NCBI GenBank assembly: GCA_032622095.1
Contig: CP136064.1
Span: 263,541,863 to 263,605,862, forward strand
Source of the DNA: Siphonodentalium dalli
Taxonomy: Eukaryota > Mollusca > Scaphopoda > Gadilida > Siphonodentaliidae
DNA length: 64,000 bases
Reading direction: 5' to 3'
In this document: positions 1 to 12,970 of the stretch, one piece after another
Layout of the letters: each line of letters starts with the position of its first letter
How positions within the stretch are numbered: position 1 is the stretch's first letter
Program-made: the position numbers and the translations under genes
Notes under the pieces: model-generated
Database searches by the model: none
What the model saw: only the letters and a program-made list of their open reading frames with translations
Told to the model about the DNA's origin: nothing

Positions 1-295
1 ACATTGTCCGCACCTGGCTGTCTTGAAGGATGTTTTAAACTTGTGTGACGGCTGAGTGATTGTGACCATTTCGTTTTTTAAAATACATTTCGTACACCGA
101 GAGATCCGCGTCGCCTTAAGTTACTTGCCTTTTTGGCATAGACGAGGGCTGCTCCACACCGGTGACATCAGGGTATGGAGCCGTCGACTGCCGATAACAC
201 TGTGTCCATGGCTGAAAGAGAATATTGTATTACAGAATAATTATACTTATTTATCATAAAATAATAACACGAAGTAACGCGAGTAAATAATCACG

Positions 296-556
296 GGGGA
301 GGGGCGACCGATCCGGATGAACACTTAATGATATGGGTACATATTCACGACTGTTTGTTTCTGTTCAGAGTCATATACGGGGCCACACTGGTACATAATA
401 TACGGATGCATGCTGGTATCAAATTTAGTCATGTTAAATAAGTTACCAGCATGCATCCATATCCTACACCAGAGTGCACCCGTATATGACTCTGAACACA
501 AAACAACAAGCCACGAATCCGCACCAGTGTACATCGGATCGGTCCTCCTCCCACAC
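296..556. repeat. Imperfect foldback (hairpin) repeat
   Basis: The two halves are inverted copies around a centre near 431. The left arm (about 365-420) and right arm (about 445-500) share the words CAGAGTCATATAC and ATGCATGCTGGTA in inverted form, and weaker complementarity continues out to GACCGATCC on both sides. No coding potential is seen. It lies directly outside the left end of the large TTAA-bounded inverted repeat and could be a separate MITE or a subterminal part of that element. Confidence 0.7.
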
Positions 557-2340
557 ATGATAATTCACAAAGTTTATTTTTAAGCACTGATAGTCCGAGA
601 GCCAATAAGGTTTTATTGTCGTCACTCTGACCAAAAGACCCACTCTGCTCATTTTGTGGCAAATTATATGTATTTTACGGAAACCAATTTCTTGCGAGTG
701 GGGAACGCGGCGTTTGGGATATATTTAACATAGAATGATGCCTGGTGAGAGCGAAAAATGTTACTTAAGTGTTGGGGGGAGGGTTAGTAATTTCGACTGT
801 ATGAAACATGTGTAATGTCAGCTAACACGTTATATATACCGTTTTGTCGGAAATAAGTCATTCTATCTAGTGAATAAAAACAGAATTCGAATTTCAGCCA
901 CTGACCTCGAGTACGAGAGGTCAAAGGTCAAATATATTTTGAAACGCCATTTTTTTTTAAATGTCAAATTGGAAAGTTAGCTTAAGAAATTTTATAATCA
1001 TCTGTTGGAATCCGTTCGAGTATAATTTTGAACTTTACTGTATACCAGATTCGGATAAGTGGAAAGAAAATTAACACATCCGTAATTGCAACCATTCAAG
1101 ATGTCAGCCAAAATGTGTGCCGAAATAGCCAAAAACAGTAAAAATTCATAAGGTCTCTCTGATCGCCGTTATAGTAAAGATGATGTCACATGCGGTCATG
1201 TTGTCCGTTCGATACGTTATGGTAATATACAACCCTTACAAATTAGCCAAAAATCCGACACAAAAATCCAATATGGCGGCCAAGATGGCCGCCGAAATGT
1301 GATATTTTGCTATTTTTCGGATATTTCACCACCTTTCGTTTGTCTCTGTTGGAAAATATTGGCTCCTTGACGCGATTTTATACATTTGACATATAGAAGA
1401 ATTGTTGGCGAACACATGGGGATAATAATATACATTCCTTGCATTTTCCCGAATGCCGGTATAATTCGGTCAAAGCCAAAACGACGCTAATAACGCAATG
1501 ACTGTTTCGAATCATCAATGAATGTTATTGCTATCACAACAAAACCCACGCGTATATATGTGCAGGAGATACTCGAGATAGGATTCCTCTTATACCTGAG
1601 TTGAGAAATATTCACCTAAATCCAAGATTGCGGCCAAAATGGCCACCAGAAATAGAAAAATTGCCGAAAATCGCTGATCAGTGACAGTTATTATCACGAC
1701 AACTCCACACATATTGTGGCGCCCACAATGGTGAACAGATTTAGAAAATCACCGAAAATATCTCATATTCACTTCATTGGGCATTATTGTCAAGACAACT
1801 CTACCCATGCCTACAGCTGAGTTGGAAATACTGTGATGAAGTAATTACCTTACATTCCATGCAAGAAATAGTTTTCCAAATCTAAGATGGTGGCCAAAAT
1901 GGCGACCGATATTTGAAAACTCGCCAATATTCCTTACTTTCTTACGATGGGCGTTATTGTTTCGCGAATTCTACCCACATGATATGGAAAATTGATATGG
2001 AGTATTGATTCGAGTTTGGCTATTGGTGTTGGTACTCAAGGTTAAGATGGCAGCTAAACTGGAGCCAGAGATTGAAAAGAAATCATAATATCAATATGTA
2101 TGGACGAAACTATACACAAACCACTTATTAGTTCAACTTAAAACGTATCAAAATGCATAAAATGCTCGCATCCTTCTGGAAGTACGAAAACCAGCTATTA
2201 AAATCGCGATGTGGCATTTCGAAATCCATTCGACACTCCGAGCCGATAATGGCCGTAACCGTAGGTGCGCCGAATAGCCATATTAGAACAATTACCTGAT
2301 AGGAGATTATGATATGCCACGTTCTTAATGATCTGGACCA

Positions 2341-4559
2341 GTTTCCATTTCTTTGCCGGATCAATCTAGGTCGCTCACACCGGCAAAGTATCTGGGAGTA
2401 GGGTCCCTCTTATCATAACGTTTCAAGCAATTAATTTTCCGGTGTAAAGCTAAAGATTTTAAATACCTGCGAAATATGGGATTTGGTCGTCATCTTGAAC
2501 TAGAAAGGCATATGGTCTATAAGTATACAAGCTTACAGGTCATCTCCATGTATGTCTTTCTCATATCCCATGTGGATAACCACATGTACACCTGGCGAAC
2601 TTCCCAGCTAACTAGTCATTTCTCAATAGATGGTTCAACTCACAAACTTAGCGAACGTATTGGCATACGTGGACAACTTGGGCAGTGTTTCAAAGGTAGC
2701 TAGCTGTCTCATCCCTTGGACACATGCATATCTGCTACAGAGAAGACCATAATGTACCGACTACCCACACTTCTTGATCATGACCCTAAGCAACATTGTA
2801 ACGTCCCGCATTCGTCTCGTTAGCAGAGAAGAACAATACTCGCGGTGCTAGTTTGTAGACAAGTGCCATGACAGTGGGAATTAAATGGGCCACGACATAC
2901 ACCCCCACATCAGGTGCATGTTTCAGATATAGAATGTCATGTGTTGGTGCTTTTGGTGTGGTAATATTTGTGTTTCCACATCCGTTTCAAGGCCGTTCTT
3001 AATCAACTTGACCAGACATGTAATTTTGTCTGGATAATACTATCCTATGACTATGACTATGACTATGATTATTTATTCATAACTCAATATAACATATATT
3101 TTTACACAATTAATTTATACAGACAATGAGTTATTGGGGATGGCATAACCTGTAAAGGCTGTCTTCCTGCCGTCCCCAATAAGAGTCGGATGGACTAAAT
3201 GATGTCTTTATGGAATGAAGGTATGCGTTGTTGTTATCCTCTCTCAAGACTAGTGTCAGTATATTGGCGGTATTTTCCAAGGAACTGTGATGCATTTGTG
3301 AGAACAATTTATAGATCGATTGGAATGGATGATGACATTGGTGAACTTGACCGTTATGGTCATATAGCTTTATAGTATATAACTTTAGAATATAGTAGTT
3401 AATATGTCTCATGCAGGACAATGGCTTTGAATGGCGATGTTACCAATAAATAAATTGGTGTATCCAACGTAGGTTAAACTTAATGCAAGGTCTCAACAAT
3501 CCCCTAGATGTTTTTCGAGTACAAACTTTCACCCTTGTGGTGATGGCATTGTACTTTCTCGAACCACTCCGACCATCACCCATCGTGAGTATGACATCAA
3601 CTATCAAATGCATCGTCCTCAAGACTACATTCCATTCTGGGTGGGGCTTATATAGTAGTAGCCAATGGTACAAGCCTGGTCTAATTGAATAAGAACGGCC
3701 TCCAGACGGATTGGAAGATACAATCTTAGCATATAAGGAAAGCAAAGCTACATGAGATCATGTCTAAATCTAAAACATACCCAAAGAAGGGCAGTGCAGT
3801 CATGGTTCAATTTCATTTCCACTATCATGACACTTGCCCACAAACTAGCAACGTGTGTATTGTTATTATCTGCTTGGATATGTACGGTGAGACGATTGCT
3901 GGACGCCACCATGACTGTGTATTGTTATTATCTGCTTGGATCTGTACGGTGAGACGATTGTTGGAAGCCACACGGATTGTTCTTATGATCACGGTCAAGA
4001 AGTGAAAGTATATTATGCATTATGGTCTTCTACGCCTTAGCAGAAAGGCACCCGTCAAATGTTAGGCTTTCAGAAATTCGAAGCCATATACAGAATATAT
4101 CCGACTACGCCAGTATGTGAATATGTGAATTGCTGAACCATATATTGAGAAGTGGCTGGATGGGTAGATCACCATTTTGTTATCCACATTAAGTTACCAA
4201 ATCTGAAAAATACGCAGATAGAGACGTCCTTCTGAAAGCTATTGTACGCATCGACCGCATAACTTTCTAGTTTATCACACAATATGACGATCAGATCCCA
4301 TATGTAGTGTCTGAATTATACCATAAGCTACCACGAATTAAGCTCGTCAAGAATAAGGATAAGAATTCCCATATTTCGAGACAAACGCGTGAGCTTGACA
4401 CCGGCATATGTGTTGTTTGAAACATTTCGATTAGTGGGACCCTTCTGCCAAGAATTGTAGAAAACTGTGTTGGTGTCAACGAGATAGATTAATGTGATAA
4501 AGAAACGAATGCTGGCCCATATAATGCTGAACATGGCAAATCAGAATAAGCTCAGGTAC
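2341..4559. other. Loop of the large inverted repeat; no gene seen
   Basis: This 2.2-kb spacer separates the two arms. It contains short CTATGA hexamer repeats near 3045-3070 and a 62-bp tandem duplication. All open frames are about 100 codons or shorter, show no recognisable protein, and are not supported. Confidence 0.5.
3855..3978. repeat. 62-bp tandem duplication (2 units)
   Basis: Two head-to-tail units both begin GTGTATTGTTATTATCTGCT and continue through TGTACGGTGAGACGATTG with few mismatches. The period is 62 bp. Confidence 0.85.
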
Positions 4560-6409
4560 TGTTGTTTTGATTCTTGGAAGTCATAATATGACTATTCGGT
4601 GCACCCATATACGATTACGGTCAGTATGGGCGCTTAGTGGAGAATGGATTTCGAAATGCCACATCACGATTATTGTGGGTTTTCATCCTTCCAGAAGGCG
4701 ACGACCTATGTTGGAACTAATAGTTGGCTTATGTACCGTTTCGTTCAATCCATACATATTTATATTATGACGAAAAGTTGAAATTAGTGTGTGATAATTT
4801 CGACTTCTTTTCAATTTCTGGCCACCAGTTTGGCAGCAATCTTGATTGTGAGAGTTGACCAAACTCAAATAGATACTTCATATCAATTTTCCATATGAAT
4901 ATTTAAGTGTGTGTAGAATTCTCACAACAATGACGCACATAGTATGAAAGTAAAGGAATGTAAGCTTGTTTTCAAATCTCGGACGCCATTTTGGCCGCCA
5001 TCTTCGATTTGGAAAAAAAAGTCCTTCATCAAATCCAAGATAATTACTATATCACAGTATTTCCAACTCGGCTGTAAGCATGGGTAGAGTTGTCTCGTCA
5101 ATAATGCCCAACGATGTGAATATGAGAGATTTTCTGTGATTTTCTAAATATGTCCATCATTGTGGGCGCCATTTTGAATTTGGGCAACTTTTATTTGGAT
5201 AAAATATAAGCACAGTTCTTCGACTCAGTGTACCCAACTCACAATAGTAAGCAGGTGTTGAGTTGTCGTGACAATAACTGTCACTGATGTTAAAATCAGC
5301 GATATTCGGCAATATATCTATTTCTGGTGGCCATTTTAGCCGCCATCTTGGATTTGGGTGAATATTTCTCAACTCAGGTATAAGAGGAATCATAGCTCGA
5401 GTATCTCCTGCACATATATACGCGTGGGTTTTGTTGTGATAGCAATAACATTCATTGATTCTAAACAGCCATTGCGTTATTAGCGTCGTTTTGGCTTTAA
5501 CCGGATTATACCGGCATTTGAGAAAACGTGATATCGGACAACAATTTTCCAGCAAAGAATGTATATTATTATTCCCATGTGTTCACCAATGATTCTTCTA
5601 TACGACAAATTTATAAAATCGCGTCAAGGAGTCAATATTTTCCAACAGAGACAAACGAAAGGTGGTGAAATGTCCGAAAAATAGCAAAATTTCACATTTC
5701 GGCGGCCATCTTGGCCGCCATATTGGATTTTTGTGTCGGATTTTTGGCTAATTTGTAAGGGTTGTATATTATCATAACGTATCGAACGGACAACATGACC
5801 GCATGTGACATCATCTTTACTATAACGGCGATCAAAGAGACCTTATGAATTTTTACTGTTTTTGGCTATTTCGGCACACATTTTGGCTGACATCTTGAAT
5901 GGTTGCAATTACGGCTGTGTTAATTTTCTTTCCACATATCCGAATCTGGTATACAGTAAAGTTCAAAATTATACTCGAACGGATTCAAACAGATGATTAC
6001 AAAATTTCTTAAGCTAACTTTCCAATTTGACATTTAAAAGAAAATGGCGTTTCAAAATATATTTGACCTTTGACCTCTCGTACTCGAGGTCAGTGGCTGA
6101 AATTCTAATTCAGTGTTTATTCACTAGATAGAATGACTTATTGCCGACAAAATGGTATATATAATGTGTTACCTGACATCACATATGATGCATACATTCG
6201 AAATTAATAACCCTCCCCCAACACTTAAGTAACATTTTTCGCTCTCACCAGGCATCATTCTATGTTAAATATTTCCCAAACGCCGCGTTTCCCACTCGCA
6301 AGAACTTGGTTTCCGTAAACTACATATAATTTGCCACAAAATGAGCAGAGTGGGTCTTTTGGTCAGAGTGACGACAATAAAACCTTATGGGCTCTCGGAC
6401 TATGACTTC

Positions 6410-6645
6410 TTAACCCTTTGAGTGCCAGGGGCCAATCTCATCGGCCCTAAAACTACAAAATAAGTCTGTTAAAGAATATAAGAATAAATTATTAAAATTG
6501 TAAAAAAAAAAAAAAAAAAATGTTAGGCCAATGCATTCTCTTATATATGCGAGGCGACCTATGGTCGACTCGCATATATAAGAGAATGCATTGGCACAGG
6601 GTATATGGGTTGATACAAAAATCGACCTGGCACTCAAAGGGTTAA
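6410..6645. mobile_element. piggyBac-like MITE with TTAA target duplication
   Basis: The element is TTAA, then CCCTTTGAGTGCCAGG, then about 195 bp, then the exact reverse complement CCTGGCACTCAAAGGG and TTAA. A CCC-starting TIR flanked by TTAA is the piggyBac signature. Inside are an A-rich run and, at about 6531-6594, a near-perfect palindrome beginning GGCCAATGCATTCTC that recurs elsewhere in the window (48.6, 48.8, 52.7, 52.8, 54.6 and 54.7 kb). It is too short to encode a transposase. Confidence 0.88.
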
Positions 6646-8055
6646 TATCACTACCACGACACGGTTTGATTGATCAACGCCGAAATTTCGCGTCGTTGAT
6701 TGGCTTGCGTATTTCTGTCCGACGGCATTACGTCGTCGCGAGAATAAACATATAATAATATATTTCTTTAACAATTTCTTTTTTTATATAGCTCTTTTAA
6801 GCAAAACAGCTATTAAAAAAGTGATAAACATATAATAGGGAACTCCTGTTTCTATGTCATCTATTATTATAATTATTATAGTTTATTTAATTTAATGCAA
6901 ACACATTTACATACATACGTTTGATAATGATGTGTCGTAATGTTGTACTGTTATAGATTATTTATAAAGATAAGCATACATTTCTTACATTATTCCGATA
7001 AAGTAACCCAAACTGGAATCATCTGGATAAATCATGATGACTGTTCATTATTAATTTATTATGTAAGATTTATTTAGGTTTGTTTTAACCTGAATTATAA
7101 TTTATCCGATTAGATTGTTTCACTGAAATATGGTTTTGTGAATAAAGGTTTTGCGGTGGAGCTTCTGATATGCGCTGATATTTTAATGTTCATGAAAATC
7201 CTTCAAAAAGTTCATTAAAGATACGTTGCGGCATTCCCGGTGGGTACGGCTGTTAAAATAACAATGCATTTTAGTAATCTTCCGAGTCTCTGGAGTAGCC
7301 TTATACTTAGAAGGCTGCGCTCCGCCAGGCCGAAATAGGCCCTCCTCAACCCACCGACACCTTATAATCACCCCTGGCCACCACAGGGGCGGTCCGGGTT
7401 GTGCGGGTGGTGTTTAATCATAATCAAACCCGGTTTCATTTTATGCATTTGTAAGCATGCCACTTCTTTCTTCACATCATTATCAACTGCATGGTGTAAG
7501 AATATACGATACATAATTGTATTATTAGTGTGTGATAAATGAGACGCCTGCGCATGCACACACATATTATTTGTTTGATTCATTTGTTCCGGTAGATACA
7601 TATACACAACACGTGTGCATGCTTTCACATCACAATATACATATATTATGTACACATCTATAATTCATTACGCCGGGATATAAGAACAATCATTATGCTT
7701 TGTCGGACGATACATATTTCAAGGTCATTATATTCAACCGATGTACACGAATCCTGGTTCACACTGTAAGCCAGTTAATGGCCAAACATATATAACTAAA
7801 TCCATCACCCTGTGATTTATCCTATTACAGTATGTTTAATAATTAAACCATCTCTACTTTCCTTCATAATTTGTCCCTGCCAACGTGTATAGTCCTTACA
7901 TTATAAGCCATGTGATATGATATGATATTTATTAGCACAAAAACACTCATGTGAGCCGTATGCATTACATAATAAGAAGACATATAATTTACATATACAT
8001 ATATAGTTCATATAGTAAACTTTCAACATATTCAAACTACATGTATACACTGTCA
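6646..8055. other. Intergenic, no gene recognised
   Basis: AT-rich sequence. Minus-strand open frames near 7183-7655 show no recognisable domain. There is a short TGATA repeat near 7918. Nothing else can be supported. Confidence 0.5.
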
Positions 8056-8542
8056 CTTAGGTGACGTTTACACATAGCCGGTGAAGCCGTTACCCGGCGA
8101 ACCCATTAGCCGGCGAAGGTTGGGCAGAGTGTTTACACATCGCCGGCGAAGATAAGCATATATTCATGTGTCTCCTTTACTTGTTAATAGTTTTCGTTTC
8201 AGTTCTCACTGAACTGCAATATGATATTGCTGTACACCTGTAAACATCTAGCCGCTTCCTGTTAGAGATATGGTTGGGCAGTATAGTGAAATGAAACTTT
8301 TTAGAAATGGAAATGCCGAAATTATTAATATCCAACTCAAACTTTCAGGTATTGCTATTGGTAATTTTATAGATATTTAAACAACATTGTTAATGGTTTG
8401 TTTGTGTTCATAGACAGCCTGTGAAGTGAGTGTCGCACCAAAAGCATAGTCATTGTCAGTTTTGATATCTTTTCGTCGCATACATCTACAAATTGGTGTC
8501 TAATCATTCGGATTGGATTTTATATATAAGTTTCAACAATGT

Positions 8543-8600
8543 AAGTAAGTAAGTAATGCTTTATTCCCAGCCAATTGGTAATTTGGTACATGAGAAAACA
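8543..8600 (-). repeat. Possible retroposon 3' tail, (TTAC)n read on minus strand
   Basis: GTAAGTAAGTAAGTAA is followed by TGCTTTATTCCCAGCC. Read on the minus strand this is an AATAAAGCA signal followed by a TTAC microsatellite, as at the 3' ends of CR1/L2-type LINEs or their SINEs. No coding part is recognised upstream of it. Confidence 0.35.
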
Positions 8601-9027
8601 TATAATACACTATGTACAAATGAGAACACTCCGGTCCAAATATTTGAAAATACACATGCAAACAGTAAATACTGAAAAACAATCATCACACCCAATATAT
8701 AACAACAATTATGCATACATACACACATACAATTATATATATGCGTGAAACTATCTGTACTTCCTTAAATAATTACAACATAAAAAAGGACTGTTAAATG
8801 TATAGCAGAACTTTCGCTTATAAGAATATGAGACTATTAAATGCATTTTAATAGAAATTTGAAAGCAAATTATTCAACATTTATAAAAATGCAATTAGGT
8901 TTCGTTCTATTAAATTTTGTTGTATATATTAATATCTGCGAATCAAATGTGACACATTTTCCGTTTGCACATTGTACAATAAAATATGTTTTTCATTTTA
9001 CTCGGGCGTTCACCATGACCATGTATA

Positions 9028-9449
9028 TAGTGCCGTGGCGATGGGGGTGTCTCATCCCAACTTTAATCTAAATATTCAAAAGCTGGAAATTTCATACCTG
9101 ACACGGCAATAGTTGGAAATTTGACATTAGCAATATGTTGAAATTGTTCTCGTAGTTTTATTTTCAACAATTTGTTATTGGTGAGTTCATTAGGCAACAT
9201 TTGCTTAATTTTTGGCCAAATTGTTGGAGTGAAATGGCCATCAGTTGGAAATGATCCAACCTTAGAGGTGCGTCAAGTTTGGAAAATGTCCAACAATTGG
9301 AAATCTTAAGGCTGGATGCTAGAATTTAGCAATTTTCAGGGTTCAGATTAAAAACAATTCTCGCACCTGGCCATAACCATGGTCGGTCGATAAATTCCAA
9401 AGATGAACAGTCCCACACCTCCAAATCAGGCCCTCTAGACCCGTCCCTG
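9028..9449 (+). mobile_element. Short copy of the hAT-like repeat family
   Basis: The left end (TAGTGCCGTGGCGATGGGG) and right end (CCTCTAGACCCGTCCCTG) match the ends of the better-preserved copy at 49256-50339. The body shares words such as TTGGAAATTTCATACCTGAC and the CATAACCATGGTCGG core. Flanking 8-mers are similar but not identical, so target duplication is unproven. Confidence 0.55.
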
Positions 9450-10079
9450 TGTACATATGTCCACGGCGCACTCAGATTTAGATTATTGAACTAATTGTCC
9501 ATTAAGTTTGAATCCATAGAAACGTGCCATCCCATTTCTTCCACATATATATGGACATACATGTACATGAATTAATTACCTCGAATGCGCAACAAATGTA
9601 CCATGCACATGCAGAGTACGTGTACCATCACCAGTTAGTATTTATAATAATAGCTTATAACCAAGGTGCGTGACCACCGACGGACAGCTGATTAGAGACA
9701 ATCAAACTGGCACACTGACCAATATATACACAGGTGAAAAGCGGGCTGGTCTATCAGCGATTGCACAATAATATTGTTCGAGTTAATTGTTGAAAGGTAA
9801 TCACCCATGACGGCATGACCCCAGATAAACATCTAACTTGACAGCAGAGCGAATTAGAATCCATACGACAATCAGGTGCTTGTACTAAATCATTTTATCC
9901 AAAAGTTGAAAACCGTATAGCTGAGTATCCGGATAGCCGTAATTCTTATCCGGCGAAGTATAAACACTCTATTGTTATCGCTGCCGGCTAAAGCGAATGC
10001 GATCTTCGCCGGGTAATGTATAAACACCCCCTTAGTAGAAACTCAATAATATAAGCGTGCAAATAAACTGTATGCAGGC

Positions 10080-10553
10080 CTATGATATCGTGTGGAATAG
10101 AAAGTAATTATTAATTCATTTCTCAATTGCGGGCTTCTTCTCTCGTTTCAAATAATTCTTTGATATCTCGACTGATCACATTACTTGTATTTGGTTGGTC
10201 GTTTCGCATTATGTATTGAAATTTTTAGATATTACTGGCCATTAGAAATGCGCTGTTTTTATAATTTAATTCTTCGAATAGACTTTTTCTCAACTTGTCG
10301 TATTTGGTACAGTGGAGAACAAAACACTTCTCGTCTTCCACTGAGTTAGTGTTGCACATTTTGTATATCCGCTCATCGGCTGGCGTCGGTGGGCGTTTGT
10401 GTCGGCCTTTTTTCTATTTCTAATGAATGACAACTGATTCGAAGTCTACAGAATTGTTCACGGTCTTTGATCGAAGTTGTATGTAGTAGATATGGTTCGA
10501 GCCGAAAAATAGTTTTGAATTGTTTGTATGTCCTTAGTTACTGTGTGGATCGT
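10080..10553 (-). pseudogene. LINE reverse transcriptase C-terminus (3' part, split by Polinton)
   Basis: Read on the minus strand, 10371-10225 translates to a cysteine/histidine cluster (KMCNTNSVEDEKCFVLHC) followed by a basic tail and a stop. That is the zinc-ribbon-like C-terminus found after the RT domain of many non-LTR retrotransposons. Upstream frames between 10372 and 10553 are broken by stops and a frameshift. The sequence stops at 10553, where the Polinton-like element begins, and the rest of the same LINE resumes at 18310. It is decayed and not expected to be functional. Confidence 0.7.
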
Positions 10554-12568
10554 AGAAGATAGTGCGTCTCCTTGACCCCAATCGTAAAATTGGGCGTAAG
10601 TGTATTTTGAGTATGTTAGTACTATAGTACTCTATATTTGAGAATTGTTGATAAAAAATGGGCGTAAGTATATTTTCGATATGGGCGTCATATTTGAGCG
10701 TCCTGTTGGTGTGTGTATATTGTTGACTAACAAGTTGGTTCATCGTGTATAAGTGTGAAGTTGTTTTTTTTGTGAACTTTGTAATTTCGGCCGACTATTG
10801 CGTGTCTGACACATCAACTAAATAATCTCAGCTTAAGATGGCTTAACCAAATTATTCATAGAGCAGGTCGTCATATTTGAGCATCATGTGGGTGTGTGTA
10901 TATTTTTGACTAACAAGTCATCGTGTGAAGTTGCTTTGTAATCTCGGCCGACTATTAAATGTCTGACACATCAACGAAACAATCTCAGCTTAAGACAGCT
11001 TAACCAATTTATTTGCGTAAAGATTCAGACAGGCATACATCTTACTGAAAATAATCTCGGCCGACTATTAAATGTCTGACACATCAACCGAATAATCTCA
11101 GCTTAAGACGGTTTAACCGAATTATTTGCGTAAAGATTCAGACACACATACTTCTTACTGTATTTTGAGCAACAGTTGAATATTCCTACCTACTGGATAG
11201 TTCGTATTCATCCGAAGAAATGTCTGATTCTGTCAACTGGGATTAAAACAATGAACACTTTAAATATTGTATATCCTACCATATGTGAACTTGAATTATG
11301 TCATCACCAATAAATACATGTAAAATCGATTATCTTTTCAATAATAATAATATCTCTGGGTTCTATCGTGGTAAAAATCTTTTGTTTGACAATAGATTTT
11401 CCACTCAATGTTTGTCACAGACCTACGTCATAATACTCCCCTCCCCTCCCCCTACCCCAACCACCTTCACATCTCAACTCACTTACCCACACCTATTCAT
11501 GCGCGTATATATTGTACAATGTGTACGTGTCGGAGCACAAGACATTCCAAATATGGAGTAGAGTTTAGTATTAGCTCATAGTAAAGCAACGCTCTTTATT
11601 CATCTTTCAGCATAAATGGCATCCGTGCATTATCGTGAATTATTGGAAGAGCGTACGTTTATGGAGTTATTGTTCTTAGAATGAGAATCGTTAGTCCTGT
11701 AACGGCACTGAATCTGGCGAGGTTTGCTGAATGCTATGCACCCGTGTCAGCTAAATCCACATTAAGCATTTAATTTTGAATAAGGTTGATTTGTTTTTCA
11801 AATTTAATAGTGTTGCCTCAGGCTGATCGAAGAAGAAAAATAAATTCGTTTTATTAATTTGTCAATTCTATTCCAACATGGCGGCCACCACTGGGGGCCC
11901 ATAGGTCTGAATCGCCCGGATGTAAAAACAATTTTGTTCATGTTGACGGAGTATAGAAATTAGTGACGTCACAACTATACTTGCGTCGCTTACGCGTGGA
12001 ATAAAATAGTCACGGGCTATTGAGAAGTATGGCCTGTACGTAAATAATAAAGCGCGTTATCGAATCTATGTTACACCATAACCGCGGGTTATTGTAATTT
12101 AATGAAGATTTTCCACTGAGTTTTGCCACAGAACTACGTGATAATACCCAAATCAAATCAGTTATCCGTAAAGAAAAACCAACCAAGATGACTTGTCCGT
12201 AACTAAATGCAAAAGACCTCAAACGTTGAAAAAGAATTTCGTACCGAATATAAGTAATCTCCCAAACTTCTCAAAACACGGCCATAACATCAAATTAGTT
12301 TCATGGATTGTATGTATGATCACCCGTGCACGTCAGCAGCTTATCGCGTTAATACTTCACCTGTACATATAAACGGCTTATTGAGTTATGCATACACATA
12401 TAGTACGTCACCTGGACATTTTATCAGTTTATCACGTGATCACTAAATGTGGCAATCGGGTGTCCGCAGATGCCTGCAATGTATTATTTATAATAATTGG
12501 ACTCATTGATCTCACGTAAATAATACTCTTAGTTGTTCCAATAAAATAGTTATCAAATTCGATCACCA
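10554..12568. repeat. Left terminal inverted repeat of Polinton-like element
   Basis: A 2015-bp arm that is a near-identical reverse complement of 16286-18303. Identity ends at GATCACCA on the inner side. It contains about three diverged tandem units (about 108 bp) near 10797-11160 with the words GTCTGACACATCAAC and AATCTCAGCTTAAGA. The open frames inside (for example 11298-11561) occur identically in the other arm and are treated as non-coding. Confidence 0.9.
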
Positions 12569-12918
12569 TTGCGCAGCTGCAGATACGCTAATATTGTCCT
12601 AGCATAACCATTAATAAATTGCTTCATATCTTTACTTTTAAGGTCCTTGTCAGCTTGTACTTTTACTTCTGTTGAGCCATTTTCCTTATACGTTTCCACT
12701 TTATCACTCCATTCTTCTTGTGCTTTATCTCTACTCTCATCACACAAACTTTTGAAGTATTCATCTTCATTCATTTTAATTTTCTTATTCTGACTATCAT
12801 CCGTGTCCTCAGTTAATTTTCGTTTTAACTTATTTTCTTGACACCATTTTTTTACGTGTCTCTGAACATCATAATGATCTTCGAACAAAAGCCCGCAGTC
12901 ATTACAAGGGCACGACAT
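12553..12918 (-). CDS. Small zinc-finger protein of the Polinton-like element
   Basis: A 121-aa minus-strand ORF with a good ATG. Residues 3-25 form a C2HC/C2H2-type finger (CPCNDCGLLF, then H...RHVKKWC). A basic stretch KLKRKL and later KKIK could serve as nuclear localisation signals. The rest is a charged, Lys/Glu-rich region predicted helical. The stop codon falls just inside the left TIR. It lies about 50 bp downstream of the ATPase frame on the same strand, so the two may be co-transcribed. The function is unknown; DNA binding is inferred from the finger only. Small fingers of this kind accompany virus-like transposons, but I cannot assign it to a named family. Confidence 0.6.
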   Translation of the reverse strand: MSCPCNDCGLLFEDHYDVQRHVKKWCQENKLKRKLTEDTDDSQNKKIKMNEDEYFKSLCDESRDKAQEEWSDKVETYKENGSTEVKVQADKDLKSKDMKQFINGYARTILAYLQLRNGDRI

Positions 12919-12970
12919 GCCTTCTCGAATGTCTATGTTTTGACGGTTCTTCTTATTAATTTAATCGAGC

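Larger units (their letters stand above)
580..6413. mobile_element. Large inverted-repeat element bounded by TTAA
   Basis: Two arms of about 1.7-1.8 kb (roughly 590-2340 and 4560-6402) are diverged reverse complements. Examples are the word CTCGAGTACGAGAGGTC at 907 against its complement near 6077, and GGCGGCCATCTTGGCCGCC-type stretches on both sides. TTAA stands at 580-583 and 6410-6413, next to outer ends reading TAGTCCGAGAG inward. TTAA is the target of piggyBac and Kolobok elements, but the outermost 10 bases match only partly, so the exact termini are uncertain. No transposase ORF is visible in arms or loop, so it would be non-autonomous. Confidence 0.65.
8061..10030. mobile_element. Non-autonomous TIR DNA transposon, 2 kb
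   Basis: The left end reads GTGACGTTTACACATAGCC and the right end, reverse-complemented, reads GGGGTGTTTATACATTACCC. Both ends carry several subterminal CCGGCGAA motifs (8090-8150 and 9950-10020). CTTAG precedes the left end (8056-8060) and follows the right end (10031-10035), a possible 5-bp duplication. The ends resemble P- or hAT-type elements, but the superfamily is not fixed. The interior has no transposase; it holds a nested hAT-like copy and a retroposon-like (AAGT)n tail near 8543. Confidence 0.6.

Noticed and set aside
5157..5555. 132-codon minus-strand frame in the large inverted repeat
   Set aside because: Diverged copies of the same repeat in the other arm do not keep the frame; no domain.
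11298..11561. 87-88 codon frames mirrored in both Polinton TIRs (also 17291-17557, and 12010-12222 with 16630-16842)
   Set aside because: Both copies lie in the inverted repeat, so their similarity only reflects arm identity. Composition is low-complexity and no domain is seen.
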